34,644 nt of DNA from Pseudomonadota bacterium (GTDB taxonomy: Bacteria > Pseudomonadota > Gammaproteobacteria > Burkholderiales > Burkholderiaceae_B), in assembly GCA_023427085.1 (NCBI GenBank), contig JAEZBO010000224.1:1-34644 (forward strand), in the 5' to 3' direction. The notes beneath the pieces are model-generated. The model had not been told where the DNA came from, ran no database searches, and saw nothing but the letters and a program-made list of their open reading frames with translations. Each line of letters opens with the position of its first letter. The first letter of the stretch is position 1. Made by a program: the position numbers and the translations under genes. Shown piece after piece: positions 24,523 through 31,948 of this stretch.

Positions 24523-25809
24523 TCAGTTGCCCACCGCGTTGGGCAGCCACAGCGCGATGCCCGGGAAGAAAGCCAGCAGTGCGACCATCGCCATCAGCGC
24601 GGCCACGAACGGCAGGCTGCCGATGATCACGTCGTTCATCGAACCGCTCTTGCGCAGGCTCTGCACCACGAACAGGTTCAAACCCACCGGCGGCGTGATC
24701 AGCGCGGTCTCGACCATCACGATGATGACGATGCCGAGCCAGATCGGGTCGTAGCCCAGCGCGATCATGATCGGCGCGACGATCGGGATCGTCGTGATCA
24801 TCATCGACAGGGTTTCCATGAAGCAACCCAGCACCAGGTAGAACACGATCAGGATGACCAGCATCCAGCCGGGCGACAGGCCCAGGCCCGAGATCGAGCT
24901 GACCAGCGTGTCGGTGATGCCGGTGGCCGCCAGGATGAAGTTCAGGAAGGCGGCGGCGATCACGATCAGCATGATCATCGCGGTCGACTTCATGGTGTTC
25001 TCGATCACCTCGCGCATCATCTTCCAGCTCAGGCGACCGAAGAAGCCCGCCAGCGCGATCGCACCGGCCACGCCCAGCGCGGCAGCCTCGGTCGGCGTGG
25101 CCAGACCGGCGTAGATCGAACCGACCACCAGCAGGAAGATGCCCAGCGGCGGCAGCAGGTGCACCAGGCCCTTCATGCGCAGTTCCCAGGTGCCTTCGAT
25201 CTTCTTGCCGCCCCACTTGGGCCGGAACGCGCAGGCGATCGCCACCGTCACCATGAACAGGCCGGCCAGCACGATGCCGGGGATGATGCCGGCCAGATAG
25301 AGCTTGGGCACCGACGAGTTGGTCAGCACGCCGTACAGCACCAGGTTGATCGACGGCGGGATCAGGATGCCCAGCGTACCGCCGGCAGCCAGGCTGCCCA
25401 GGAACAGCGGTTCGTTGTAGCCGTACTTCTTGATCTGCGGGATCGCCACGGTGCCGACCGTCGCGGCGGTCGCGACGCTCGAGCCCGAGGTGGCCGAGAA
25501 CACCGTCGAGGCGCCGATGTTGGCGTGCATCAGGCCGCCCGGCAGCCACGACAGCCACTGCGCCATCGCCGAATACATGCGCTCGGCGAAGCCGGCGCGC
25601 AGCAGCACTTCACCCAGCATGATGAACAGCGGGATCGCGACCAGCAGGAATTCGTTGCCGGTGCCCCAGGCCAGCTCGCCCATGGCGCGCGTCAGCGGCA
25701 GCATCGAATACAGCGGGTCCAGGATCAGGCCCAGCACGCCGAGGGCCGCGCCAACGGGGATGCTCACGCCGATCAGCGCGAGCAACAGGATCAGGGTGAC
25801 GGTGATCAT
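24523..25809 (-). CDS. dctM: TRAP transporter large permease subunit
   Basis: A 428-residue inner-membrane protein with about eleven or twelve hydrophobic segments, starting MITVTLILLLALIGVSIPVGAALG. It carries DctM family features such as the early FLLVAIPLFIMLGEVL segment, GASTVFSATSGSSVATAATVGTVAIP, GGTLGILIPPSINLVLYG and, late in the protein, ALITPPVGLNLFVVQSL. It forms the Na+-driven translocation channel of a tripartite ATP-independent periplasmic transporter. The ATG at 25809 has AAGGAG seven bases upstream and overlaps the dctQ stop by four bases (ATGA); an in-frame extension upstream is antisense-like and Arg-rich. Partners dctQ and dctP are immediately upstream. Confidence 0.96.
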   Translation of the reverse strand: MITVTLILLLALIGVSIPVGAALGVLGLILDPLYSMLPLTRAMGELAWGTGNEFLLVAIPLFIMLGEVLLRAGFAERMYSAMAQWLSWLPGGLMHANIGASTVFSATSGSSVATAATVGTVAIPQIKKYGYNEPLFLGSLAAGGTLGILIPPSINLVLYGVLTNSSVPKLYLAGIIPGIVLAGLFMVTVAIACAFRPKWGGKKIEGTWELRMKGLVHLLPPLGIFLLVVGSIYAGLATPTEAAALGVAGAIALAGFFGRLSWKMMREVIENTMKSTAMIMLIVIAAAFLNFILAATGITDTLVSSISGLGLSPGWMLVILIVFYLVLGCFMETLSMMITTIPIVAPIMIALGYDPIWLGIVIIVMVETALITPPVGLNLFVVQSLRKSGSMNDVIIGSLPFVAALMAMVALLAFFPGIALWLPNAVGN

Positions 25810-26426
25810 GCGCGTTCTCCTTGAATGATGCGCTCGCCCGAAGCCGCTTCTTCTTCGGCTTCTTCCTTGGTGCTGCGTACGCCGCACAGTTCCTGCAACG
25901 CGTCCAGGTCACCGGTCACCAGCAGGAACGAGGCGCGCGCCAGCATCAGCGCCATCACGATGCACAGCCACACCAGGCCCAGCCACCACAAGCCCTGCGG
26001 AATCCACAGCGGCGTGGCCAGCGGCGTGTTGGCGGCGGAATTCTGCATCCACGAGACCGCCACGACTTCGTAGGCATATTTGGTCAGGTAGACCGAGAAC
26101 ACGCCCATGGCCACCAGCGCGACCCAGTCCAGGATCGCCGCGATGCGCACGGGCAGGGTTTGATAGATCGCATCGACGCGCACGTTGGCGCGGTTGATCA
26201 CGGCGAAGGCCAGCGCCCACGAGGTACTGATCGCGAAGGCGTAGCCCGACAATTCATCGGCACCGCCGATCGTGAAGCCGGCGAACTTGCGCGCCAGGAC
26301 TTCGAAACAGATCAGCGCGACGCTGGCGAGGGTCAGCAGACCCCCGACCCAGACGGCGCCGTTGGACAGCACGCCGGCCAAGGCCAGTGCGCGTCCCAGA
26401 AAAGACAGATTGCTTGTGTTAGTCAT
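25806..26426 (-). CDS. dctQ: TRAP transporter small permease subunit
   Basis: A 206-residue four-helix membrane protein of the DctQ type. Hydrophobic segments lie at about residues 23-43, 60-80, 95-120 and 145-170, and the ADELSGYAFAISTSWALAFAV block matches the family. It ends in an acidic, Glu-rich cytoplasmic tail (TKEEAEEEAASGE), longer than usual for DctQ. It pairs with DctM to form the membrane complex that accepts the DctP-bound substrate. The stop overlaps the dctM start (ATGA), so the two are translationally coupled. Confidence 0.94.
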   Translation of the reverse strand: MTNTSNLSFLGRALALAGVLSNGAVWVGGLLTLASVALICFEVLARKFAGFTIGGADELSGYAFAISTSWALAFAVINRANVRVDAIYQTLPVRIAAILDWVALVAMGVFSVYLTKYAYEVVAVSWMQNSAANTPLATPLWIPQGLWWLGLVWLCIVMALMLARASFLLVTGDLDALQELCGVRSTKEEAEEEAASGERIIQGERA

Positions 26427-26479
26427 GATGACCCCTGACTGAGCGCACGGGCCGTGCCCGCGCGCCAGAAGAGCCGGGG

Positions 26480-26496
26480 CCGGCCAACAAGGCCGG
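26480..26496 (-). other. Intra-operon stem-loop between dctP and dctQ
   Basis: CCGGCC (26480-26485) and GGCCGG (26491-26496) form a stem around the five-base loop AACAA. No T-run follows, so it is not a simple terminator. Hairpins after a binding-protein gene often stabilise its mRNA and give higher receptor than permease levels; that role here is inferred. Confidence 0.4.
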
Positions 26497-26513
26497 ACAC
26501 CCGGTAGTACGGT

Positions 26514-27560
26514 TTACTTGCTGGCGGTCACACCCACGACCTTGCCGATCGTGTTGTTGAAGTCGGTCACGCACTGGGCCGAGCAACGGGCGGCCCACTT
26601 GGGCACCACGGCTTCCTGCGTCACCTTCTTGAGCAGTTCGCGGTCGGCGTCCGACGGCTCGACCAGCTTCATCTTGCCCTTGACTTCATGCGGGCAGGCG
26701 GCGGCGCCGGTGTTGCAGTCATAGCCTTCCTGGGTCTGGCGCGCGGCGGCGTCCCAGATCTGGTTGACCATGCCCTTGACCTCGGCTTCGACGAAGGTGC
26801 GGACCTTGGGGTCCAGCTTGTCCCAGGCGCGCTGGTTGACGGCATGGATCTGCTGGTTCCAGTTGATCGGCATCGCGTACAGGTGGGTCGAGACTTCGTA
26901 CCACTTGGCCGAGTAGCCCGACAGCGAGCCGGTGATGGCGCAGTCGACGACCTTGTTCTGCAGCGCCGGCACGACTTCGCCGAAGGCCATGGTCACGGCC
27001 GAGCCGCCCAGCGCTTCGACGAATTCCGCCGTGGTGCGGCTGCTGGTGCGAACCTTCTTGCCCTTGATGTCGGCCAGGCTGTTGACCTGCGCATTGCAGA
27101 ACAGCACCTGGGCGGGATAGGTCGACACGCCCAGCAGCTTGACGTTGGAGCCTTCGCCGTAGATGCGCGAGTAGACCGGCGTGAAGGCGTCGGTCACCTT
27201 GCGGGCGGTCTCGACGTCGGTGGCGACGCCGGCCAGGTCGATCGCTTCGTTGATCGGGTTGTCGCTGGCAAAGTACGACAGCGTGGCGGTGCCGAACTCG
27301 ATCACGCCTTGCGACATCAGGCGCAGCAGCTCGGGACCCTTCAGGCCCATTTCGTTGAAACCCTTGATCTCGGCGGTGATCTGGCCGTTCGACTTCTCGG
27401 TGATGGTCTTGGTCCAGAAGGGCTTCTCGTAGTCGTTGTAGGCCGTCAGGTTCGACAGGCCGCCAACGATCTTCAGATGCGTCTTGGGCAGATCCTGGGC
27501 CTGGGCGGCCCCGAACATCATGGTGCCGGCGATGGCCGCGGCGAGCAAACGCGTTTTCAT
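26514..27560 (-). CDS. dctP: TRAP transporter substrate-binding protein
   Basis: A 348-residue periplasmic DctP-family receptor. Signal peptide 1-22 (MKTRLLAAAIAGTMMFGAAQAQ). The conserved region that grips the substrate carboxylate through an arginine is present (GKKVRTSSRTTAEFVEALGG, Arg171/Arg175), followed by MAFGEVVPALQNKVVDCAITG. The substrate is therefore probably a small organic acid. Four Cys cluster in the C-terminal third (YDCNTGAAACPH and ARCSAQC), suggesting two disulfides, which is unusual for DctP proteins. The start has AGGAG eight bases upstream. It is followed by dctQ and dctM. In this family group, structures of Bordetella pertussis receptors DctP6 and DctP7 showed pyroglutamate binding; membership of this protein in that subgroup is untested. 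Confidence 0.95.
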   Translation of the reverse strand: MKTRLLAAAIAGTMMFGAAQAQDLPKTHLKIVGGLSNLTAYNDYEKPFWTKTITEKSNGQITAEIKGFNEMGLKGPELLRLMSQGVIEFGTATLSYFASDNPINEAIDLAGVATDVETARKVTDAFTPVYSRIYGEGSNVKLLGVSTYPAQVLFCNAQVNSLADIKGKKVRTSSRTTAEFVEALGGSAVTMAFGEVVPALQNKVVDCAITGSLSGYSAKWYEVSTHLYAMPINWNQQIHAVNQRAWDKLDPKVRTFVEAEVKGMVNQIWDAAARQTQEGYDCNTGAAACPHEVKGKMKLVEPSDADRELLKKVTQEAVVPKWAARCSAQCVTDFNNTIGKVVGVTASK

Positions 27561-27645
27561 TGATATGGCTCCTGGGCGGGAATTTCAAGCGCGGCAGGCT
27601 CCCGTGAACCCCGGGCCGCGCCAAGCAAAAAATCGGACGGTAAGG

Positions 27646-28452
27646 CTAGAGTGCAGCGATACGGCTGTTGCGCAGATCGGTCACCAGCATGTGACCGGGG
27701 GCATGGGTGATGCAGAACTGCGGTCGGGTCGAGGCGACCACCGACTGCGGCGTCACGCCACAGGCCCAGAACACCGGGATCTCGCCCGGCCGGATCTGGA
27801 CCGGGTCGCCATAGTCGGGGCGGTCGATGTCGCGGATGCCGATCAGCGCCGGGTCGCCCAGGTGCACGGGCGCCCCATGCACCGACGGAAAGCGCGAAGT
27901 GATCTGTACCGCGCGGATCGCATCGGCGGCCAGCATCGGCCGCATCGACACCACCATCGGGCCCTGGAACGGACCCGCGGCGACGGTGGCGATATTGGTG
28001 CGGTACATGGGCACGTTGCTGCCCTGCGAGATGTGGCGTACGTCGATGCCGTCGGCGACCAGCGCTTCCTCGAACGAAAACGAGCAGCCGATCAGGAACG
28101 ACACCAGGTCGTCGCGCCACAGATGGGCGATGTCGAGCGGCTCGTCGATCATTTCGCCGGCCTGCCAGACGCGATACCGCGTCACGTCGCTGCGGATGTC
28201 GACGTCCAAGCCGAGCGTGGGCAGGAAGGGATCGCCGGGCTCGGACACCGCCAGCAGCGGGCACGGACGCGGATTGCGTTGGCAAAAACGCAGGAAGTCG
28301 CCAGCCAGGTCGGCCGGCAGGATGGCCAGGTTGGCCTGCACGCAGCCGGGTGCGACGCCAGCAGTCGGACCGGTGGCCGTCTGGGCGCGGGCAGCCAGGC
28401 GAGCCTGGCGCGCAGCGGCCTCGAGCGACGAATGAACGTCTGGCTGAACCAT
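27646..28452 (-). CDS. Putative hydro-lyase, DUF1445 / D-glutamate cyclase family
   Basis: A 268-residue protein with the hallmark blocks of the DUF1445 (UPF0317/YcsI) family. These are PGCVQANLAILP (35-46), FLRFCQRNPRPCPLL, LIGCSFSFEEAL, NVPMYRTNI, GPMVVSMRPM and EIPVFWACGVTPQ, and near the C-terminus CITHAPGHMLVTDL. Bacterial members are called putative hydro-lyases. The mammalian mitochondrial member is a D-glutamate cyclase that forms 5-oxo-D-proline, so a cyclisation or dehydration of a small amino acid is a fair guess. It opens the operon that continues with dctPQM and the DUF2848 gene, 85 bp before dctP. The start at 28452 is preceded by GGGGA. Confidence 0.9.
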   Translation of the reverse strand: MVQPDVHSSLEAAARQARLAARAQTATGPTAGVAPGCVQANLAILPADLAGDFLRFCQRNPRPCPLLAVSEPGDPFLPTLGLDVDIRSDVTRYRVWQAGEMIDEPLDIAHLWRDDLVSFLIGCSFSFEEALVADGIDVRHISQGSNVPMYRTNIATVAAGPFQGPMVVSMRPMLAADAIRAVQITSRFPSVHGAPVHLGDPALIGIRDIDRPDYGDPVQIRPGEIPVFWACGVTPQSVVASTRPQFCITHAPGHMLVTDLRNSRIAAL

Positions 28453-28556
28453 GTTTTCCCCGTTATGTGTTTATATTCGAACGGCAGGAACGCATTGCAC
28501 CGCGATCGGCCAATTGCGTCCAATCGTAAGTTCGGATGCGGGGTTATAAATAATTC
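28453..28556 (-). promoter_or_regulatory. Promoter/operator region of the TRAP operon
   Basis: 104 bp between the LysR stop and the hydro-lyase start, much more AT-rich than its flanks. It contains the inverted repeat ATTG-CGTC-CAAT at 28513-28524, a size and form compatible with a LysR-type operator half, and a TATAAA-like -10 near 28471-28476 on the minus strand. About 40 bp separate the two, as expected for activation by a LysR regulator. Assignment is by position and pattern only. Confidence 0.45.
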
Positions 28557-29462
28557 TTATAGGGTCGAGCCAGCGGCCTGGCTGGCCACCTCGTGCGCCA
28601 TCTGCGCGATCACGCGGCCGACGTGGGCATCGGGCCCGTGCACCCACGACGCGGTGAAATTGAGCGCCTCGAGCCGCTCGGCCTGCTCGACCTGCAGCAG
28701 CTCGAGGTCGCCGTCGCGCAGTTCGTTGCCCAGGAACACCGGCGCGATCACGCTCACACCGATGGCGTCGCGGGTCATCCGCACCGCCATGCTCAGCGAG
28801 GCATTGCCATACATGCGCGGCGCCTTGACGCCGGCGCGCAGCAGCATTTCGCGCACCGACTGATAAGGCTGGCTGTTGGACGGATAGGTGATGATCGGAT
28901 GCTCGCCGACCTCTTGCAGCGACAGCGGCCGGCCGCCCAGCTTGAGCGCCGGGCTGGCCACCCAGGCCAGCGGATAGCGGCATAGCGGGATGTTCTCGAC
29001 CCGCGGTTCGTTGACCGGCCCCATCAGGAAGGCCACGTCGATCTGCCGCGACAGCAGTTGCGGCCGCAGCACGTGCGTGGTGTCGACCTCGATCTCGAGG
29101 ATCAGCGCCGGATGCGCCGCATGCAGGCGCTCGAGCAGCGTCGACAGCCAGGTCTGCACGATGGTCTCGGCCACGCCCATGCGCACCGTGCCACTCATGA
29201 CGTTTTCCTGGCGCGCGGCCTGCAGCATGTCATGGCGCATCTGCAGCATGCGTTCGGCATGCGACAGCAGCTCGACGCCCTTGGCGGTCAGCCGGATGCC
29301 GCGCGCGTCGCGGTCGAACAGGCGCACGCCCAGGTCCGACTCAAGCGAGGCGATGCGTTGCGACACCGCCGGCTGCGTGGTGTTGAGCTTTTCGGCGGCC
29401 GCGCGAAAACCGCCCAGCTCGGCGGCCCAGACGAAGGTTTCGATATTGCGCAGATCGATCAT
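28557..29462 (-). CDS. LysR-type transcriptional regulator
   Basis: A 301-residue LysR regulator. The N-terminal winged helix-turn-helix (1-60) reads LRNIETFVWAAELGGFRAAAEKL then TTQPAVSQRIASLESDLGVRLF, the canonical motif. An effector-binding periplasmic-protein-like domain spans about 90-295. It lies immediately upstream of, and in the same direction as, the hydro-lyase/TRAP operon, and is divergent from an EamA exporter gene 63 bp away. Either could be its target. The AT-rich gap with an inverted repeat before the hydro-lyase favours the TRAP operon. Inducer unknown; likely the imported acid or its product. Confidence 0.95.
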   Translation of the reverse strand: MIDLRNIETFVWAAELGGFRAAAEKLNTTQPAVSQRIASLESDLGVRLFDRDARGIRLTAKGVELLSHAERMLQMRHDMLQAARQENVMSGTVRMGVAETIVQTWLSTLLERLHAAHPALILEIEVDTTHVLRPQLLSRQIDVAFLMGPVNEPRVENIPLCRYPLAWVASPALKLGGRPLSLQEVGEHPIITYPSNSQPYQSVREMLLRAGVKAPRMYGNASLSMAVRMTRDAIGVSVIAPVFLGNELRDGDLELLQVEQAERLEALNFTASWVHGPDAHVGRVIAQMAHEVASQAAGSTL

Positions 29463-29525
29463 GACGCGGCGGTCCGGCGCGGCTAAGGGATAGGCGTATT
29501 ATGTCAGGCCTAACGGAGACCCCTC
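29463..29525. promoter_or_regulatory. Divergent promoter gap (LysR / EamA exporter)
   Basis: 63 bp between divergent starts. It includes the AT-rich run TATTATG at 29497-29503, which can read as a -10-like element in either direction, and a CGGAG ribosome-binding site for the exporter. No obvious LysR-type dyad was found. Confidence 0.35.
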
Positions 29526-30464
29526 ATGCCCCGCACCGGCGCTCCCGCCGGCACGCCCGTGCGCGCCCTGCCCGCCACCCGCCAGATGCTGGGGGGAATC
29601 GCGATCCTGTACCTGTCGATGTGGTGCCTGACGACGCTGGATGCCAGCGGCAAATGGGTCATGGCGCAAGGCGCGCCGCTGGCGCTGCTGGGCTGGATGC
29701 GCTATGTGGTGCACGTGGCGCTGGTGGCGATGCTGGTGATCCCGCTGCGCGGCCTGGCCATCCTCAAGCCGCAGCAGCCGCTGGACCAGATCGCGCGCGG
29801 CCTGGTGATGCTGGGCGCGACGCTGATGTTCTTCACCACGCTCAGCTACCTGCCGCAGGCCGAAGCCACCGCCATCGTCTTCCTGGCGCCGCTGCTGGTG
29901 CTGGCCGCGGCGCCATGGCTGCTCAAGGAAAAACCCCGACTGTCGCGCTGGGTCGCGGCCGGCGTGGGTTTCTGTGGCGTGCTGATCGTGATCCGCCCGG
30001 GTTCGGGACTGCCGCTGGCCGGCGTGCTGTGCGGACTGCTCACCGCGATGCTGTTCGCCGGCCAGTTCATCGCCACGCGCCGGCTGGCCGGCGAAAATCC
30101 ATTCACGACCTTGTTGTGGAGCGGCGGCGTCGGCGCGCTGGGCATGACGCTGATCCTGCCATTCACGCTGCCGGCCACGCTGCCGGCGATCGCCCAACTG
30201 GGCGTGGTCGAATGGCTGGTGCTGCTGTCGACCGGCCTGACCGGCGGCATCGGCCACCTGCTGCAGATCCAGGCCTATCGCAATGCGCCGGCGTCGATGC
30301 TGGCACCGTTCACGTACCTGCAGATCACCTGTGCGGCCACGATGGGCTGGCTGATCTGGAGCCATTTCCCGGGACCGCTGACCTGGCTGGGCATCGCCGT
30401 GACCTGCGGCAGCGGCGTCAGCATCGCGCTGCTCGAGTGGCGGCGCCAAAGGCGCCCGGCCTAG
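29526..30464 (+). CDS. EamA/DMT family membrane transporter
   Basis: A 312-residue protein with about ten hydrophobic segments in two EamA repeats. The first (about 22-150) includes LSYLPQAEATAIVFLAPLLVLAAAPWLLKEK, and the second (about 165-300) the matching LLQIQAYRNAPASMLAPFTYLQ and WSHFPG segments. EamA proteins are drug/metabolite transporters that usually export amino acids or other metabolites at the inner membrane. The start at 29526 has a CGGAG eight bases upstream. The gene is divergent from LysR and ends two bases before the convergent ABC ATPase gene. Substrate unknown. Confidence 0.92.
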   Translation: MPRTGAPAGTPVRALPATRQMLGGIAILYLSMWCLTTLDASGKWVMAQGAPLALLGWMRYVVHVALVAMLVIPLRGLAILKPQQPLDQIARGLVMLGATLMFFTTLSYLPQAEATAIVFLAPLLVLAAAPWLLKEKPRLSRWVAAGVGFCGVLIVIRPGSGLPLAGVLCGLLTAMLFAGQFIATRRLAGENPFTTLLWSGGVGALGMTLILPFTLPATLPAIAQLGVVEWLVLLSTGLTGGIGHLLQIQAYRNAPASMLAPFTYLQITCAATMGWLIWSHFPGPLTWLGIAVTCGSGVSIALLEWRRQRRPA

Positions 30465-30466
30465 CC

Positions 30467-31195
30467 TCAGGCCGCCGCGTCGACCTGCCGCCCCGCCTGC
30501 AGGACGATCTGCCGGCCGCAGCGCGCCGCCAGCGCCGGATCATGGGTCACCAGCACCAGCGTGGTGCCGAGCTCGCGGTGCAGGCTGAACATCTGTTCGA
30601 TCACCGCGTCGCCGGTGGCCGCGTCCAGGCTGCCGGTGGGCTCGTCGGCGAACAGCAGCGCCGGCCGCACCACAAAGGCCCGCGCCAGCGACACCCGTTG
30701 CTGCTCGCCGCCCGACAGCGTGCGTGGGTAATGATGCAGGCGCTGGCCCAGCCCGACCCGTTCGAGCATGGCCTGGGCCGGCGCGCGGGCGTCCTGGCCG
30801 CTGAGCTCGAGCGGCAGCATGACGTTTTCGAGCGCGGTCAGATTCGGCAGCAACTGGAAAGACTGGAATACAAAACCGACCTGGCTGGCGCGCAGCCGCG
30901 CCCGGCCGTCCTCGTCGAGCGAGAACAGGTCCTGGCCGGCTAGCCGCACCGAGCCGCGCGACGGAACATCCAGGCCCGCCAGCAGTCCCAACAAGGTCGA
31001 TTTGCCCGACCCCGAACTGCCGGTGATCGCCAGCGCGGCGCCTCGGGGCACGGTAAATTCGATGTCGTCCAGGATGACGAGCTCGCCGGCTGCGTCGTTC
31101 ACCCGCTTACCCAGGCCTTCGACCGCAATCGCATCGCCCTGCCCGGCTTGCCCGGCAGTGCCGGGGGCCGCTGTCATATCGGAAATGGAGCTCAT
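30467..31195 (-). CDS. ABC transporter ATP-binding protein, YbbA/LolD type
   Basis: A 242-residue (from ATG 31195) ABC ATPase of the MacB/LolD/YbbA class. Walker A is GSSGSGKST (59-67), the Q-loop is VGFVFQSFQLLPNLTALENV, the signature is LSGGEQQR, Walker B is ALLFADEPTG and the switch His is in LVTHD. In E. coli, YbbA works with the FtsX-like permease YbbP and is divergent from tesA, as here. No permease gene follows: the next gene is a convergent exporter two bases away. The in-frame ATG at 31201, with AGGA upstream, is an equally good start; a third at 31222 is less likely. All overlap or abut the 5' end of the esterase gene. Confidence 0.93.
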   Translation of the reverse strand: MSSISDMTAAPGTAGQAGQGDAIAVEGLGKRVNDAAGELVILDDIEFTVPRGAALAITGSSGSGKSTLLGLLAGLDVPSRGSVRLAGQDLFSLDEDGRARLRASQVGFVFQSFQLLPNLTALENVMLPLELSGQDARAPAQAMLERVGLGQRLHHYPRTLSGGEQQRVSLARAFVVRPALLFADEPTGSLDAATGDAVIEQMFSLHRELGTTLVLVTHDPALAARCGRQIVLQAGRQVDAAA

Positions 31196-31850
31196 GATCA
31201 TCCGTTTGTTGTCCTGCCTCATCCTGGCCTGCGCACCGTCGCTGGCCGCCGTCGCTCAGACCGCGCAAAGCGCGCAGGGTTCCGGTGAACCGCAGATCCT
31301 GATACTGGGCGACAGCCTGAGCGCCGAGTATGGTCTCACACGCGGCAGCGGCTGGGTCACGCTGCTCGAACAGCGGCTGGCGCGCGACTATCCGCAGGCG
31401 CGCGTGGCCAATGCCAGCATCAGCGGCGACACCACCAGCGGCGGCGTCAGCCGGCTGCCGGGCCACCTGAAATCGCTGTCGCCCGACATCGTCGTGCTCG
31501 AGCTGGGCGCCAACGACGCGCTGCGCGGATTGCCGCTCGACATGGCCGAGAAGAACCTGCGCACCATGGCGCAGGCCGCCCGGGCCGCCGGCGCGCAGGT
31601 CATCATCGCCGGCATGCAGATCCCGCCCAACTATGGCAAGCCGTATGCCGACCGCTTCCAGAAGCTGTTCCCGGCGGTGGCCGAGGCCGAGCAGGCCCGC
31701 CTGATCCCCTTCCTGCTCGAAGGCATGGCGCAGGATCGCGCGATGTTCCAGGCCGACGCGATCCACCCGACCGAACAGGCCCAGCCGGTGATCTTCGAGA
31801 ACGTCTGGAAGGTGCTCGAGCCGGCCATCAAGGCGCATCAGCCGCGCTGA
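31194..31850 (+). CDS. tesA: TesA-type SGNH esterase/thioesterase
   Basis: A 218-residue exported GDSL/SGNH hydrolase. The signal peptide ends around residue 20-22 (MIIRLLSCLILACAPSLAAVAQ). The catalytic Ser41 is in GDSLSAEYG, Gly78 in ISGDTTSGG, Asn107 in LGANDALRG, and Asp188/His191 in DAIHPT. These are the four SGNH blocks. The E. coli homologue is thioesterase I/protease I/lysophospholipase L1, acting in the periplasm. The start at 31194 places the signal peptide correctly; an ATG at 31185 would add three residues. It overlaps head to head with the YbbA-type ATPase gene, as in E. coli where the two are divergent neighbours. It is followed by a strong terminator. Confidence 0.95.
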   Translation: MIIRLLSCLILACAPSLAAVAQTAQSAQGSGEPQILILGDSLSAEYGLTRGSGWVTLLEQRLARDYPQARVANASISGDTTSGGVSRLPGHLKSLSPDIVVLELGANDALRGLPLDMAEKNLRTMAQAARAAGAQVIIAGMQIPPNYGKPYADRFQKLFPAVAEAEQARLIPFLLEGMAQDRAMFQADAIHPTEQAQPVIFENVWKVLEPAIKAHQPR

Positions 31851-31855
31851 AAGGC

Positions 31856-31884
31856 AAAGACCCGCGCGAGGCGGGTCTTTGTTG
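31856..31884 (+). terminator. Intrinsic terminator after the esterase gene
   Basis: AAAGACCCGC (31856-31865) pairs with GCGGGTCTTT (31871-31880) around GCGAG, starting six bases after the stop codon, and the run ends in T-rich sequence. Because the stem begins with A and ends with T it can also act leftward. Confidence 0.9.
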
Positions 31885-31888
31885 TACT

Positions 31889-31945
31889 GCCCTGGCCATG
31901 GCCGGGGCTTTTTCTTTCTCAACCGCCCCAGCCATGGCCGGGGCT
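31889..31945. terminator. Paired GGCCATGGCC hairpins between convergent genes
   Basis: Two palindromic hairpins share the core GCCATGGCCGGGGCT (31895-31909 and 31931-31945), 36 bp apart. The left one (GCCCTGGCC-AT-GGCCGGGGC type) is followed rightward by a T-rich run (31909-31919), so it can terminate rightward transcripts. The right one (GCCCCAGCC-AT-GGCCGGGGC) lies four bases beyond the ppiD stop and, read leftward, is followed by AAAG-rich sequence rather than a T-run. The duplication looks like a repeated terminator unit. Confidence 0.65.
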
Positions 31946-31948
31946 GGC

